64,000 nucleotides of DNA from Amorphophallus konjac (GCA_022559845.1 CM040117.1:83650559-83714558); one strand, 5' to 3'. Shown: positions 42,642 through 55,663, numbered from the stretch's first letter. Program-made: numbers and translations. The notes: generated by a model from the sequence alone, not told the origin.

Positions 42642-44924
42642 ATGGGTGATCCACCGGTTTTCAACGGCTCTAATTTTAATGTGTGGTTTGTCAGTCTGCG
42701 CAAATATGTTATATCAGTTAATCCTGATCTGTGGAAGTTAATTTCACACGGTCCTCACAGATTACCAAAGAAAGTGTCCAAATGGACCGACAGTCACAGA
42801 TCAAAGGATGGAGAAAATCAGAAAGCTTTGAATCTGATGAAAGCAGCTACTGACAAAGCCTTACATTCTTGCCTTCATGATTGCAGGTCTGCTAAGGACA
42901 TTCTGGATGTGCTGAAGCTAGCTCACAGGTTAAATGAGGACAGCTGCATGATGGCTAACGGAAGTAATCAAAGCAGCAATCAGAATGAAGATGATAATGA
43001 TGAAGAGGTAAATCCCTTCGAGAATTTTTCTTTAGATGATTGGGAGAATGCATATGCTGAGTTGCTTGAATCTCATGAACATTTAAGAAAACAATACAAG
43101 AACTTGAAAAAGAAAAGTGATCGGGGTAGTTCAAGTTCTCCATGTGAAAATTGTTCAAATATGAAGCAATCTCATGATGCCTGTTTGTCTGATATCCATA
43201 TGCATAAAAAACAGAATGAAAAATTGATGAAGGAACTTGAATGTGTTTGCTCTGAACTAAGTAGGCTAAAATCTGAAAATGACTCTCTTAGAAAATCTAT
43301 TAAAGAAAATGAAGAAAAATTTAGGAAACTTGAGCAAGAGAAGAATTTGTTTGCTGAAAAATTTAATGCCATAAAATCTGTAAATATGGAATTACAGAAA
43401 GATCTTGAAAAACAGCAAAAAGAATTGAAAGAGTTTGAAGCTGGGAGAGAAAGCAAGGTTAACTCAGAAGATCAGACTCTAATAAATGAGTTAATTCAAA
43501 ATAATAAGCTTAAGGAAGAAAATGAGAAGTTAAAACAGCTGAACTCTTCGATATCTGAAAGACTTCTTACATTGGAGAAAGGGAAAATCATCTGTACAAA
43601 TGAAACTGAAAAAGTAGATGATCTGAGAAAGGAGATCGAAGAATACAAAATTGCCAACAAAGTTTTGAATGAAGCTGTCAATTGCAGTGAACAAGAGACT
43701 GCAAGTTATGAAATACACACTGCAGCTTTGGAAAATAAAATTGAGTTGTTAAAAGAAAAATTGGCTGGTTATGAGAAGGAGAAAGTTGATTCAGAAAATC
43801 TCATAATCTCCTTGAAAAGTAAAATCACTGAGCTAAATAATACTTCATCGAAGTTTGCTAAGGATAAAGGCAAAATGAAATTATCTTCGGAAGATGAAGT
43901 AAGTGATCAATGTGAGGAGACTGATAACATTCCTAGAATTAAGAAGATCAGGAGGAATCAGCTGTATACTACTTTCATTAGAAGTTCATAAATGATTGGA
44001 ACCTCAAGCCAATCTCCTAAACATGCTGTTGCTCAGGAGATTCAAAAACAAAATAAAAATCATAAAATACCAAAAATTCAAAGGAACAATCTGCATGCTA
44101 AGAACTCATCAGATGAAAGCCATGTTTTAAAGAAATCTAATGGTTCTTGTCATTATTGTGGTAAGCATTGACACTTTATGAGTGGGTGCTTTGTGATGAA
44201 ACAGGATGACAGAAAGCATGCTAGAAAACTTGTGTCTGATCAGAAAAAGGGTGATTTGAATGCTAAAGAATTTCAAGCTAAAAATCATGCATATAAGAAA
44301 GTTCATTATTTTTACTGTGACAAATTGGGCCACATTGCTGCTCAATGTTGGCAGAGTCAGAGGAAGAAATTTCATTCTGAATTTGTGAATTTCCATGATA
44401 ACAAAAATGTTCTTGAAAGAAATAATTTTGGTTCTAAGAGAAAGCACATTGGGTGCTTCGAATGTGGAAGGCATGGCCATACAGTCAAAGACTGTTGGCA
44501 TGCTCAGGGAAGCAGATTTAATTCTAAATCTGTAAAATTTCCTGCTCCCAATGCTGCTGGTAAGAATAAAGTTCTTAATAAAAGAAAATTTTCTCTATGT
44601 TTTAGATGTGGAAAGCCAGGTCACAGGTCTGCAACCTGTTGGCTGGCAGGATATCAAAACCAAACTGGTTTTGGTAAACAGAATTTTTATTCTGTTAACA
44701 AAAATATTCATGCATATGCACATAGAATTCATGCTAATAAGAATGTGCATAAATCTAATCCGAAATATGCTGCATCTTGCTATCATTGTGGTAAATCTAG
44801 ACATTTAATGGATGGTTATTCTCAGATGAAATTTGATGATCATCTTGCTAAGAAATTGCTTAGAACACCTACAGGGAGTAGTACAGGACCCAAGGCTGTT
44901 TGGGTTCCTACTGGATCAAAATAA
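42642..44924 (+). pseudogene. Sirevirus-type Gag with five tandem CCHC-like knuckles (TR-GAG 2)
   Basis: Start MGDPPVFNGSNFNVWFVSLRKY is a copia Gag N-terminus, but the domain is shortened (about 110 residues instead of 200), as if internally deleted. Residues 150-430 form a long Glu/Lys/Asn coiled coil. TAA at 43989 and TGA at 44169 interrupt an otherwise continuous frame. The C-terminal part holds five knuckles: CHYCGKH-stop-H...C (44148-44189), YFYCDKLGHIAAQC (44307-44348, first Cys lost), CFECGRHGHTVKDC (44451-44492), CFRCGKPGHRSATC (44595-44636) and CYHCGKSRHLMDGY (44775-44816, last Cys lost). It ends GPKAVWVPTGSK, the motif that precedes pol in Sireviruses, then TAA. One or two knuckles is usual for copia, so five is exceptional. 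It would bind RNA; this copy is broken. Confidence 0.88.
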
Positions 44925-47291
44925 TCCAATTATTGCAGGTGTGCCTTGGAAAGGAATAAAAAGGGGTAATAATCCAAGGCACTCAAGAATGAAACCCCTA
45001 GGATTGCACTATTCAGGTCAGTTCTGAAAACTTGTCCTAAACTCTGTTATCTGAAATTGTGAACTTTGGATAACTGCATATCTTGTTTGATGTGTCCATG
45101 CATAATTGTCATATTTTTTAACTGCATATCATGATTCATGCATACATGCTCCTTTATTTGTTTTGACACTTGCATTGAGTTTCATGGGCTTACTTGTTTG
45201 TACGTTGAGCTGGGTGTGCATATATGAGAATTGCATATACATGCATTTGACATACAGTCACTGAAAATCTGATAGGACTACATATGCCCCTTCAGAAAAA
45301 AAAAACATTACATATGCCCCCGATGCATCCATAAGCATAGTTCATGACATCCCGTACATAAAGTCCCATGCACTGTCTTCATGACATATATGTTGATTCA
45401 ATGCATTTAGTTAGAGGGAGTCAACCATTTTACTAGTCTGAATTTAACTTCAATCATGGCATCTAGATAGGGGGAGTGTTTCATGCATATTTGGCTTCTT
45501 GTGTCCTGATAAATTCCGATTGATTGGCTATTCATCTGTTTCCTTACTGACCAACTCGGTTGACCTGAAGTGGTCACTCGTTCAACCGATATTCCTCCTG
45601 AATAGCCACATTATCACTCATTCATCAGCCTATGCTCTTCCTGCGTCATATACCATCAATTGGTATCATTGATACTTTGGCTATTTCTGAAAGCTTTCTT
45701 GATATAGCTGCAATTGAGAAGATCTCAAATTGTATACCTTGCTCATAAATCTGAATAACTACTTCAATAAGGAATCTTCTACTATATAGATTTATGAACA
45801 TCAAAAAGATCAAAATGGTTTACATTTAATGTATTCGGTTAGGTTGGCTATAAATGTCCTAAAAAATATCTGAATCAACTTTAATAAACCTTAACCAACT
45901 GATTCATGTTAAGTCTTGTTAAATCTTCTATAATCTGAAAATATGGAAATCATGACTTTATTTGGATGAAATACATGAAATTTGTATTATTTTTAAACAT
46001 CTAAACTTCCTGAAAATGTCTAAGGGTCAAATCTGTAGAATCTTGCATGAGCAATGACTTTGATCACTGAGAAACACATGTCCAAAGGACTGTGTCATGA
46101 GGTGTCTTAGTTAACTCTGCCTAAAATTAATTGAAAAATAGGCAGAGCAATGGCTGACAAACTGAGAAACATATCTCACTCGTCAAAGAAATGAGAAAAG
46201 ACATGTCATGAGGTGAACAGTCAACTCTGTTAATTATAAAGCATGACTGTTAGTCACACTAAGTGCTTAGGGATATTGGCGTCTGATCAACGTATATCCT
46301 CTAGTTACAAGGTGTGCACTGAACTTGAGTGCTCTTGAAATTTGTTGCATGAAAATTCTTGTTGAACAAATTGCAATATTTGAAAAAGAATGTAAAGGAT
46401 AATCTGCTATAACCCTTGATATGATCAAATGGTTTCATGCATGTTTAAACTCAATACTTAAGAGTGTATTTCTTAAAGAAGTCATTGAAATTGATTGAGT
46501 AAGATGGAGGGAGATTAATCAAGATGTACATATGAGTTTTTGGTTCATTTGTTATTAAATCTTGGTTTCAGATATGAGTACAGAACTGTTTGTCGAACCT
46601 GGTATACATCATCTTTAAACCATGGAGTTCAATAAAGTTTATTCATAAATCTTTATAATGGGAGACTCGCTGTAAAATTCGTTAGATTTATGAAATTGGT
46701 ATAGTCTTTGAAAATCTTGCTAAATGTGTTTAACTTTCACTACTTTTGAAAACATTCTGACTATGCTTAGTTCTTCTGCTCTCATGTGATCTCAGTATTT
46801 GACTGTGTTTTGTCTGACTATCTGCGATCTACTTCAATTGACTGTTAAACCTTTGTCAAATCTACATGCCCCTGTGGTCTCCTTCTCATCCACCTCATAA
46901 GACTCAATCTATTCAGGGGGAGCTTCCCTATCATATGAATCATGCTGCATTATAATTCATAAAGGGGGAGATCTTGTCAGCATCCTTCATTTCCATTTCT
47001 TCTGTCCATTGTTTAAGGGGGAGAACTCTGAGTTATTTCATTCATTGAGAGGGAGTCTTTTGCTTGCATAATAGCTCCTATATCATCTCCTTCAACAGTC
47101 AATGATCATTCCATTCTTTTTGATGTTGTCAAAGGGGGAGAAACTTTTGTGAGTCATCATTTCCATCATCAACTGTAACTCCTGTCAGATGTTGCATACA
47201 TGGTGCATTACATGCTCACTTCTGAAAGAGCTATTCTATTGTGAATGTTCAGGTGAATCCATTGCAATGACTCATAATATTGCCATCATCA
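44925..47291 (+). other. non-coding region replacing pol in TR-GAG 2
   Basis: No frame of note. Left part is rich in ATGCAT/CATGCATA words (45080-45430). Then comes M1 twice (CACTGAGAAACACA 46065-46078 with TCATGAGGTGT 46095-46105; ACTGAGAAAC 46161-46170 with TCATGAGGTG 46206-46215), an M2-like block (46262-46300), and several AGGGGGAG tracts (45471, 46917, 46964, 47018, 47133). The order matches TR-GAG 1 and the minus-strand copia. Confidence 0.7.
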
Positions 47292-47304
47292 AAAAGGGGG
47301 AGAT
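47292..47304 (+). promoter_or_regulatory. polypurine tract of TR-GAG 2
   Basis: AAAAAGGGGGAGAT directly precedes the 3' LTR start TGTTGTGTCCC. Confidence 0.9.
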
Positions 47305-49899
47305 TGTTGTGTCCCCTGTGGTTCTGGAGTTTTGATGATGACAAATATTATGTCTCATTATGTTTACATGTACATCCTTGATGATATAATCCTGATGTAT
47401 TACATGTACATCCTTGATGATATAATCCTGATGTATTATGAGAATCTGTCAGAACAGGTTTAAGAATGACTCACAGGTCATGAAGTCAACCCAAGTCAAA
47501 GTCAAATCATTGACAAGTAAGGTCAATGCACAGTCAGCAGGTCATGAAGTCAACCCAAGTCAAAGTCAAATCATTGATAGGTAAGGTCAATGCACAGTCA
47601 GATCAGGTAATGTTCTGCCAAATCTCACTTAGCATCTTTGTGCATACCTTAAGGTCGATGCATATGGAATGCATATGGTGAGCATCTTGTCAGTGCATGT
47701 TTAGGTCTCATGCTATGTTACGAAGTCAGTGCAAGGTTCTCTCGTTACAGGTTACTATAAGTTCGGTGCACTTCTTGTTTGCTAGTCGACATAGTCGGTG
47801 CAACATTTCCATGCATGCTTCAAAGTCTGTACATTCTCAATAGCATGTCAATGCATTCAAGTCTATACATCTCTTGATTTGAAGTCTATACATTGTTGCA
47901 TCATGTGCCTTATGCATATAAAGTCTGTACATCATATGCATAGTCTGTACAACTCCATCGTCTCACTTAGCGTCTAAGGTCGTGTGAACATTGCATCAGC
48001 TAAGTCTATACATTGCTCCGTCTCACTCAGCGTCTCATGCGCATAAATCCAAGTCTATGCATTGATTGTTAAATTCAGTCTCACTTAGCGTCTCACTCAG
48101 CGTCTCATGAGCATACACAAAGTCTGCACTTCGACGTGTTCTTCTCACCTACCATCTCACTCAGCGTCTCATGTTGTGTCTCACATAGCGCTGTAGTTTA
48201 GCAAGTCTGTACATCGTTTAGTGCATTACATGCATTCATCAAGAGTTTGTACACTCGGTGTCTGCATCTCATGGATTCCAAGTCTGCACTCTTTGTGTCT
48301 GCATCACATGCATTCAAAGTCTGTACACTTGTGAATGAAATGTCCGTGCATTCATTCTCGGTGTACATACTTTCTCACATATGCATACTGTATTACATGC
48401 TATCAAGTTTATACATTCATAAGCATAATCAGTGCATTCAGTTGCTTCACGCTAATACACAGTCTATACAACCTCCATTGGTTCACTTGACCAAGTCAGT
48501 ACAGCCCGTGTTCTTTATGCACTGTCTTGCTTGCATGAATGAAGTCAGTGCAGGGTTCGTTGCAGTCTGTATAAAGATGCATCAGTAAGTTCGTGCATCC
48601 AGTTTTAATGTACACACTTTGTTAAATGCAGTCTACATTACATCCAAAAAGTTTGAACACTCTTCGGTGAAGTCTGTACACACTTCAGGTGGCAAGTATA
48701 TCCTTGGAGAGGAAATTGAGAAGGGCACGTGATCCAAGAAGCTAGGATCGTGACACGTGTCATCCTACAGGCTGAAATGCTGCCACGCAGCCAAGGTGTT
48801 AGGGCGGGAACTGAGGAGGACACACGCCCACCTTCCTGCTGCTGCTATATAATGAAGCCTCTTCCTCTGAAGAAGATCTGATCGAAGCAGAAAGGGCAGA
48901 AGCAGAGAGTGAATTAGAGCCTGCACGATCCAGAAGAAGGAAAAGATCATAAGAATAAAGAAGAGTGAGCCTGAGCAGAAGAAGAATAGAGAGAGCAGCA
49001 GAGAGATCAAAAGAGAAAAGACAGAAGAAGAGAAAAGAAAGAAGAAGAAGAAGAGCAGAGAGAAGAGTAGACAGTGAGAAGAAAAGAAAGGAGGGCCAGA
49101 GAGGCAGAGTGCGAAAGCAGAAGAAGAAAAAGAGAAAGAGAGAGAGAGTTCGTGGAGAAGAAGAAAGAAGACTTTATTGAAGATCTGTCTACTGGACCGT
49201 GGATCAAATCCAGGCCAGTCAGCTCCATGGGAGTCACATCTATGTTATTATCCTTTACAGCTTTCAGTCGCTGTGTTTTTATCATATCTTATTTTTATTT
49301 TTATTTGATCACTATGTTTTCCGATTCTCTGGTTTGAGATCGGGTTTCCTCCTGTGGTCTCAGGAGAAGGGAGATCTGTTCTCTGGTTTCAAGTGACAGC
49401 GTGTCACTTGTGGGTTCCCTCTGGTCTCAGAGGAAGGGAGTCTCTGACTCCGGGTTTGCAGGTAGTGGTTGCTACCTGTGGGTTCCCTCCTGGTCTGGAG
49501 GAAGAGAGACGTTAGTCTCTGGTTGCTAGTGACGGGTAGTCACTAGTGGTTTCCGTCTGGTCTGGAGGAAGAGAGGAGTGTGTTCCTCTGGTCAAGCTGT
49601 TAGGCAGCACCTGTTTGCAGACTGAGTCTGCGGTTCTAGCTTTTGCTAGTGGAAGCCTCACTTCGATTTGGAGTGAGGGGTGGACGTAGGTATGTGGACC
49701 GAACCACCTAAAAAATCATCTGTGCAGTGGGTTGATTGCTTTCCTTTGCTTCCACTAGATGAATGTTTAGGCGCGCTATACATATTTGCTCAATTGATTA
49801 AGCCATCTGAGTTTTTAATTCCACAATATTTTTTGAGCGAAAATTTTTAAGGGTGGGATTCATTCACCCCCCTCTGAATCCACCGCACCGAACCTATCA
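47305..49899 (+). repeat. 3' LTR of TR-GAG 2
   Basis: 2595 bp, aligned with the 5' LTR over its whole length with scattered substitutions and small indels. It ends CTATCA at 49899, followed by ATTGG and the GCCTG duplication. Confidence 0.92.
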
Positions 49900-49904
49900 A
49901 TTGG

Positions 49905-52440
49905 GCCTGTCGAGCCTCATCTCGCTCCCTGATCGTAGAGTGTAGGAGCCCCATAGCTCCGCAAGCCGTCCCCCAGGGTCGATCTACATTTAGAAGTCCA
50001 AGTGTCAGTGCGTCATCATATAGAAATCATAAGCGTAATAGATAAAGTTTAAGTTTGGAGGTCATACCGATCGGTGGCACCCCGGAACACCTGGTCCCGG
50101 TAGTGTCTGGCGTACGCCGTGTAGTACATCGAGTCACTCTCTACTCAAGCAGTCACCACCCGTCTGAGTGCAGTCCAGTCGGCAATCTGCATGGCATTCC
50201 GCATCGTCCAGTCGAGGGCCGCCGACAGGCCCCGCGTGGTCCGCGTGACACACTCCCCCGGCTTCTCCGCCATCGGGAAATCTACTACTGGCTGATGGAC
50301 CCCAATGGTCCTCATCACCAATCGGAAGTAGAGTGGCTCCACCACATTCATGTAGTGAAGCCACACATCCTGCCCAGAGAAGGCGAGGGCCCCTACCACC
50401 CAAGGTTGGCCCTCCTATCCCTCCTCTGCATATGGTGTCCACCGTACCTGCAAAATAGAAAGTTGCATCAGCATCATCAACATATAGGACTGCATTTAAT
50501 TAAAGAGTCTAAGTTTAGAATCGTACCGAGGTGTACATTAGGGCGTCCAGGTCATCCTATAGGTCCCGGACCTGTCTCCTGAGGGCCCCCGTCTCTCGAG
50601 GTGCGGTCCACCTCCGGGCAATGAGCAGTCGGTCCGGGTAGGTCTCGTCACCTCTCCCCAGTCCACGGAGTCTCACATAGGCCCAAACCTACATCACATC
50701 ACATCGCGTCAGCATATAGGAAGCATATAGGAATTGCATAATCAAGTATAAGGTAGAGGCCATACCTGGAGAAGAGGGGAGAAGCCCCCGAGCATGGTCC
50801 GCCTATTGGCCGAACTCAAAATCTCAAAGAGGAAAGCAAGGACCGCCGCTCCCCACGCGTAGTCACCGACGTGGTCGAGGTCCCGGAGTAGTGGAAGGAA
50901 GCGGCAGCGGATCACATCCGCACGCGTCGAGAAGAGGAGTCATCCAAGCAGCAGCATCAGGAATCTCCTCAGCACTCTGTCCGCCTCAGCTCTTGGCTCC
51001 GCCGCAACTCTTGGTCTGGCCAGGTCCACCAACCTCTGGATGTGCTGCTCCGGCTACTCCCCCGTCGCGATCCCGGCACATCGTAGTCCTAGGCTATCCT
51101 GTAGCCTCACCTTGGGTAGGAGAGTGGACTGCCGCTCCGCGTGTCGCAACTCAAAGCCCAGCAACTCCTGGGCCATCTCACGGTAGTAGGGATAAGTGCT
51201 CCCGCTGACTGGCCTCCCATGCACCCGTAGGCCCGTGAGTCGAGCCACATCCTCTAACGTGGGGACCATATGCCCCCACGGAAAAAGGAAGGCATGACTC
51301 ACTGAGTCCCAGCGATCGTGCAGAGCGTAAAGGAGAGCGGTGTCAAACCGGCTCACCTCAATGCTCAGGAATGGGAAGAATCCCATGGCGGTCAACCACT
51401 CTCGCTGAAAGTCGGGCAGTGCCGAGTACACCGCCCGGACCTGCAGCCATGAGATGCGGGTCCTATGCTTTCCCTGCATTCATTTTTTTTATAATTGCAC
51501 ACATTTAATGATAGTTTCATGCATTTTTGATCAACAAATAAATGAAAAACAAAAAAATCACATTTTTTTCAGTTGAATGGTTCACCCTGGACCACTCTAC
51601 CTCATAAACGGTTCTATTTCGACCACTCTACTTTGTCAGAAGGGCGGTTCCCCATGAACCACTCTTCCTGTCGCACGGACCTATATAGGCCGTTTGGTTC
51701 TCAGCCCTTTCATGATTCAAACAGACCTACTTGGCCCGTTTAGGGGTTGCACAGTGGCTCTCTCACCGTTCTTTTCTATTTTTAGGTCTTTTATGTTCTG
51801 AGCTTGGACGGCCACCCCTGGGCCGTACGTATTTTGGGCGGACCTATATGGGCCGCATTGTCTCAATCCTTCATGTTTCGAACGGCTAACTGCGGCCCAT
51901 ATTTCCTTTGAACGATGACCCACTCACCGTCCTTCCCTTGCTGAGCCCCTTCATTTTCTGGTATGTGCGGCTCTATGTGAGCCGCTTGTTCACTTGTGTG
52001 GTTCATAGGGAGCCGTCCGTCTGTCATCTTCCCCGACGACGGCGAACGCTACCCCCCTCCGACGGGGAAGACCCGTGACTCCTCCTAACTAGCTCCCAAT
52101 GGGTCTAAGGCCCCTGTAAACACCCCTAACCTAACATGCAGAGCTTGAAATAAGATAAGGGGGAGTCTTTTAGGCCTACCTCAGGGTCCTTTGCGGGTTT
52201 GGCCGCCGCGGTGGCCGGCTCCGCCGCCGGTGCTCCTTCTCCGGCGTCAATGGGCGCCGCCCCGCCTGCTTCAACCACCACGACTCCTTCTTCAGCGATC
52301 GCTGGCGTGGCTTCTCCAGCGGCGGTGGACGGCGTCGTCATTTCTTCCATGGCCGCCGCCGGTGGTGGCGGCGGCGAGCGATCCTCTTCTCCGGCCATCA
52401 CTCGGGCAGGGCAAGTTAGCACTTGGCACTTTGATCGCAT
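49905..52440 (-). pseudogene. PMD gene of unit C, 5' part (exons 1-4 and most of 5)
   Basis: Exons: 52440-52180, 51473-50766, 50688-50527, 50447-50068 and 49983-49905 (cut by TR-GAG 2). Positions and lengths match unit B exon for exon (261, 708 and 162 bp; exon 4 is one base shorter). Exon 2 carries LYALHDRWDSVSHAFLFPWG and TLEDVARLTGLRVHGRPV. Later in the exon it has AWGAAVLAFLFEIL and GGFSPLLQ, typical of PMD. Donors at exons 1-4 are GT here, including exon 3 (GTAC), which is damaged in unit B. Intron 1 is about 700 bp (51474-52179). Stops occur at the GEx position of exon 2 (51054-51056), later in exon 2 and in exon 4. The two copies therefore share some lesions and differ in others. Confidence 0.78.
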
Positions 52441-53757
52441 GGGCGAGGGTGAGTGGATGGGAGTGAGAGCGTAGATATTGAGGGTGAGAAGGGGAATGTT
52501 TTGATGAAAAGGGGGGGGCTCAGTTCTCTCTCCCTTCCACCGTGGGTTACGGTGGAGGGAGGGAGACGAAGGGTTTAAGATTTTGAAGCTCCTGTTATTG
52601 GGAAGTCTATCACGCGACCGTGCATCCTTCGGACGGTTCTCATCTAGCCGTTTTAACTTAATGGTACATTGTAACTAGGCGGTCGTTTTCTGGCCGTCCA
52701 TCTTATTAGCGGTTTGAACTGAGCCGTTCACTTTCTTATCCACGTTCAAATTATCTACTTGTGTACGGCTTGGATAAAGCCGTTCTAGATTATAGATGGC
52801 CTTTAATTGACCGTTGATATATTGAAATAAATGATTTATTGCTGCATTATGCGGTTGATTGATGATGATTTGAAAATCTTGTTCATAAGTTTTCGTTGCA
52901 GCATGAATCGCCTTCACTTGCCGATTTGCCTGCATAGGTAAGTCAGGTATGGCTTTCTATCCCTGTATCCCTTATTGCATTACTATATGGTACTAAGCTA
53001 TATTATCTCGAGAACCAGTTGGTTATCTATATGTTCTAGGATCTGATGTTCCCCTTTAACAAAAATGATGATGATCCAGGTTCACATGTTTAATCAGCGG
53101 ATAAGCCGTTAGGTTGGAAAACTTGGGGAGGATGGTTCTATCTTGGACGCCGTGGTTGCGGATAGTATCTTGACCTTTATTACCCCAATCTAGCAATATT
53201 ATTCTCGAGTATTTTTCTATTTTGTGGCTTTCTTTGCATTCGTTTTAATGACTTCTTTTATTTTAGCCCACCATGCATCATACGCATCTTTTGAGCATTC
53301 ATGTCCCATGGTTTGCCAGCTAATGTCCCACCAGCGATAGATAGCTGTGTGTTCAGTGTTTGAGTAAGAGGAACAATTTCGCTCTGGGTTGGAAGGTTCT
53401 CTCTAGTCAGTTCACTGTTTGGTTGATTAAGAGGTCTCCGTCTAGAGTTTTCAGTCTGTTTCTTTACCTTTTGCTGCTTATTCCGGTCTCCTCATTGGTC
53501 CGAGGGATTGTGTCCCCCATGAGTTTGATTGTGTGTTTCTCTTTTTAGTTAGTTTTTCCAGACTGGTGTCGCTTTTAGTCTAACTATTCCTTGTGGTTGA
53601 TTCGGAGACTTCTGGAAGATTCCTATCGCTCGTTGGCAAAACGGGTGTCTTTTACCTTAACTATCACTTTTCAGTCTACTCTGCTTCATTTCCGCTTCAT
53701 CTCCATGTTCCATTTCGCTTTCGCATCACCTCCGCTAGCTCCCCTGCAAAGAGGACA
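52441..53757 (+). other. gypsy 3' region (unit C)
   Basis: Upstream side of the antisense PMD gene, then from about 52936 the family 3' region without the solo LTR found in unit B. The short frame 53593-53778 matches 36370-36555 of unit B and likewise ends in the first bases of the LTR. Confidence 0.7.
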
Positions 53758-53772
53758 TTAAGGAGGGGCATC
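53758..53772 (+). promoter_or_regulatory. polypurine tract before LTR C
   Basis: TTAAGGAGGGGCATC directly precedes TGTTGACACCC. Confidence 0.85.
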
Positions 53773-55419
53773 TGTTGACACCCATTTTTTGCCGACAAGT
53801 TGAGTCCTTTCTCTTACTTTTGTTTATTGATGCCTCGAATTGTCCGTTACTCATTGGGTTATTTTTTGGCACATCTTTGGGCCTATTTTATGGCTAGCCT
53901 CCCTCCCTGGCTAGGTCTGCTTCAATTCAGGGCTTAATGAGCCTTGATTTTATTTTAATCTAGCTTTTTCATGAATTTCAAGCATCCAGGGCATGCACGG
54001 TTAGTCTATAGGCCGCTCATCCCAAGAACGGTTGTTCTTGGGCTGTCCATGTATTTCTTGGATATTCAGCTGATTTTGTGAATTTCCACCGACAAACTGT
54101 CACACGGTCTAATTATAGCCGTTCAAGCTAATTGCGCGGGCTAACCTTAGCCGTGCATCTCCTAGAGTCCTAAGCTCGTTGACTGCTGCAGACAATTATC
54201 TATTTATTTATCCCTTTGATTTACCACCGACAAGCTATGAACGGTTAGTCCTTGGCCGCTGTAGTTGTTGAACGGTCTAGAAGTAGCCGTTCAATCTGTG
54301 AGAGTCCAACGGCGAAATAGTCGGTCAGTTCGATGGATATTCCACATGGATATTTGGATAATTTGTTAATTATTGAATTTCCACCGACATGGATGGACGG
54401 CCCAGCCATAGCCGCTCAACAAGATGGGCGTTCTATCGACAGACCGTGCAACAGCTTGATTTCTCAAGAATTTGAAGATTTTCTCTCTCTATACGTGGTT
54501 TTATCCTCAACTTCTCCCATCATTTTCTCCGCAGATACTCCACCAAATGGGGTGACGTTTGTTCTGGTTGGAAGATAATTCGATTAACTACGCATTTTAT
54601 GTTATTATCACAACCTAAAAATGGCTGGGAACCCTAATTTCGAGCTAGGACTTAGGGGCTCTATAAATAGATCCTAAGGCCAAGTTGTAAAGGGGGGGAG
54701 ATTTCAAGGTCACGGCGAAGCCCTGCCGGATTCTAGAGCAACCTACAGTCGGGGAGGGAGGCCTTCTATGTCCATCCAGGTTTCTGGTTTAAGGGAGTAG
54801 CATGTTTTGTGTCATTGGTTCCTTAGTCCCATCATTCTTTTCTTCTCATTCCCATGCTTGATTTCTCTTTTTTCATCCACATTTTTCTTATTCTTTTCAC
54901 TACATTACACACACCTACTTTTGACGCCCCTAGGGGTTTAAAAACTCCCAGGTATCCCCTATTTCATGTTGGTTAGTTTGTTTCCTATGTTCTTATATTG
55001 TTTTTACACTTCACAGTTCTGATCCTGGGTTTATTTTTGTGTTCTACACTTTGTCTTGCACGTCAGCAGCATCCTAGCAGGAGGCCCACTCTTTCTGGCT
55101 GGCCGGAAGGAGTGGAGGTTGAGCTCCTACGTTTTGGAAGGTGGTGGCGCGGAGTGGTGCCTTTCTGTCTGTTTGAGGAGTAGGGCAGCTTATTCCTTGC
55201 CGTGCATCTTCTTCCTGCGGCCGTCTCCAAACCGTTCTTCTTCCATCGTTCTTCATCCCGCGCTCCACCCCCAGCACTGTTCGACGGTCTATCGAGAGGC
55301 CGTTCATCGTCCAGGGTGGTTCTTCAGCAGCCGTGCGTCTCTGTAGTGTTGGTTAAAGGTGAGTGTCTCCCTTCTTTTCCAAGGTAGGGCGTGTTCATCG
55401 TGTTTGGTACCTTGGTGGC

Positions 55420-55586
55420 TGTAGCGCTCGTGCCTTAGCGGATTCTTAGCAGTTCGGATCTAGGCTTTGTCCTGATCGTTTTGGCTATTTTTATGGATTG
55501 TTAGGCGTTCGTTTGGCATTTATCAGAATTTGTTTAAGGTTAATGGCAATTAGGGTTAAGTTTTTAAAATAATAATAATAATTTTA

Positions 55587-55663
<77 letters not shown>

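Larger units (their letters stand above)
39945..49904 (+). mobile_element. TR-GAG 2: second gag-only Sirevirus-like element
   Basis: Complete structure: 5' LTR (39945-42517), initiator-Met-tRNA primer site, gag (42642-44924), about 2.4 kb non-coding, polypurine tract and 3' LTR (47305-49899). The target sequence GCCTG occurs at 39940-39944 and 49905-49909 and fits a 5-bp duplication within PMD exon 5. Between the CA end of the 3' LTR and that duplication are five extra bases, ATTGG, equal to the bases that follow the 5' LTR internally. No pol domain is present. It belongs to a different family from TR-GAG 1: the LTRs share layout and motifs but not full-length identity. Confidence 0.88.
38314..53772 (+). 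mobile_element. gypsy unit C: leader plus antisense PMD gene, no gag or pol
   Basis: Between LTR B and LTR C lie only the leader, the 24-bp repeats, the antisense PMD gene, the family 3' region and a polypurine tract. No gag or pol sequence is found. TR-GAG 2 (39945-49904) is a later insertion. Without it, unit C would be roughly 5.5 kb internal. It carries LTR sequences, leader and polypurine tract, so it could in principle move with enzymes from a complete relative. Confidence 0.75.
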
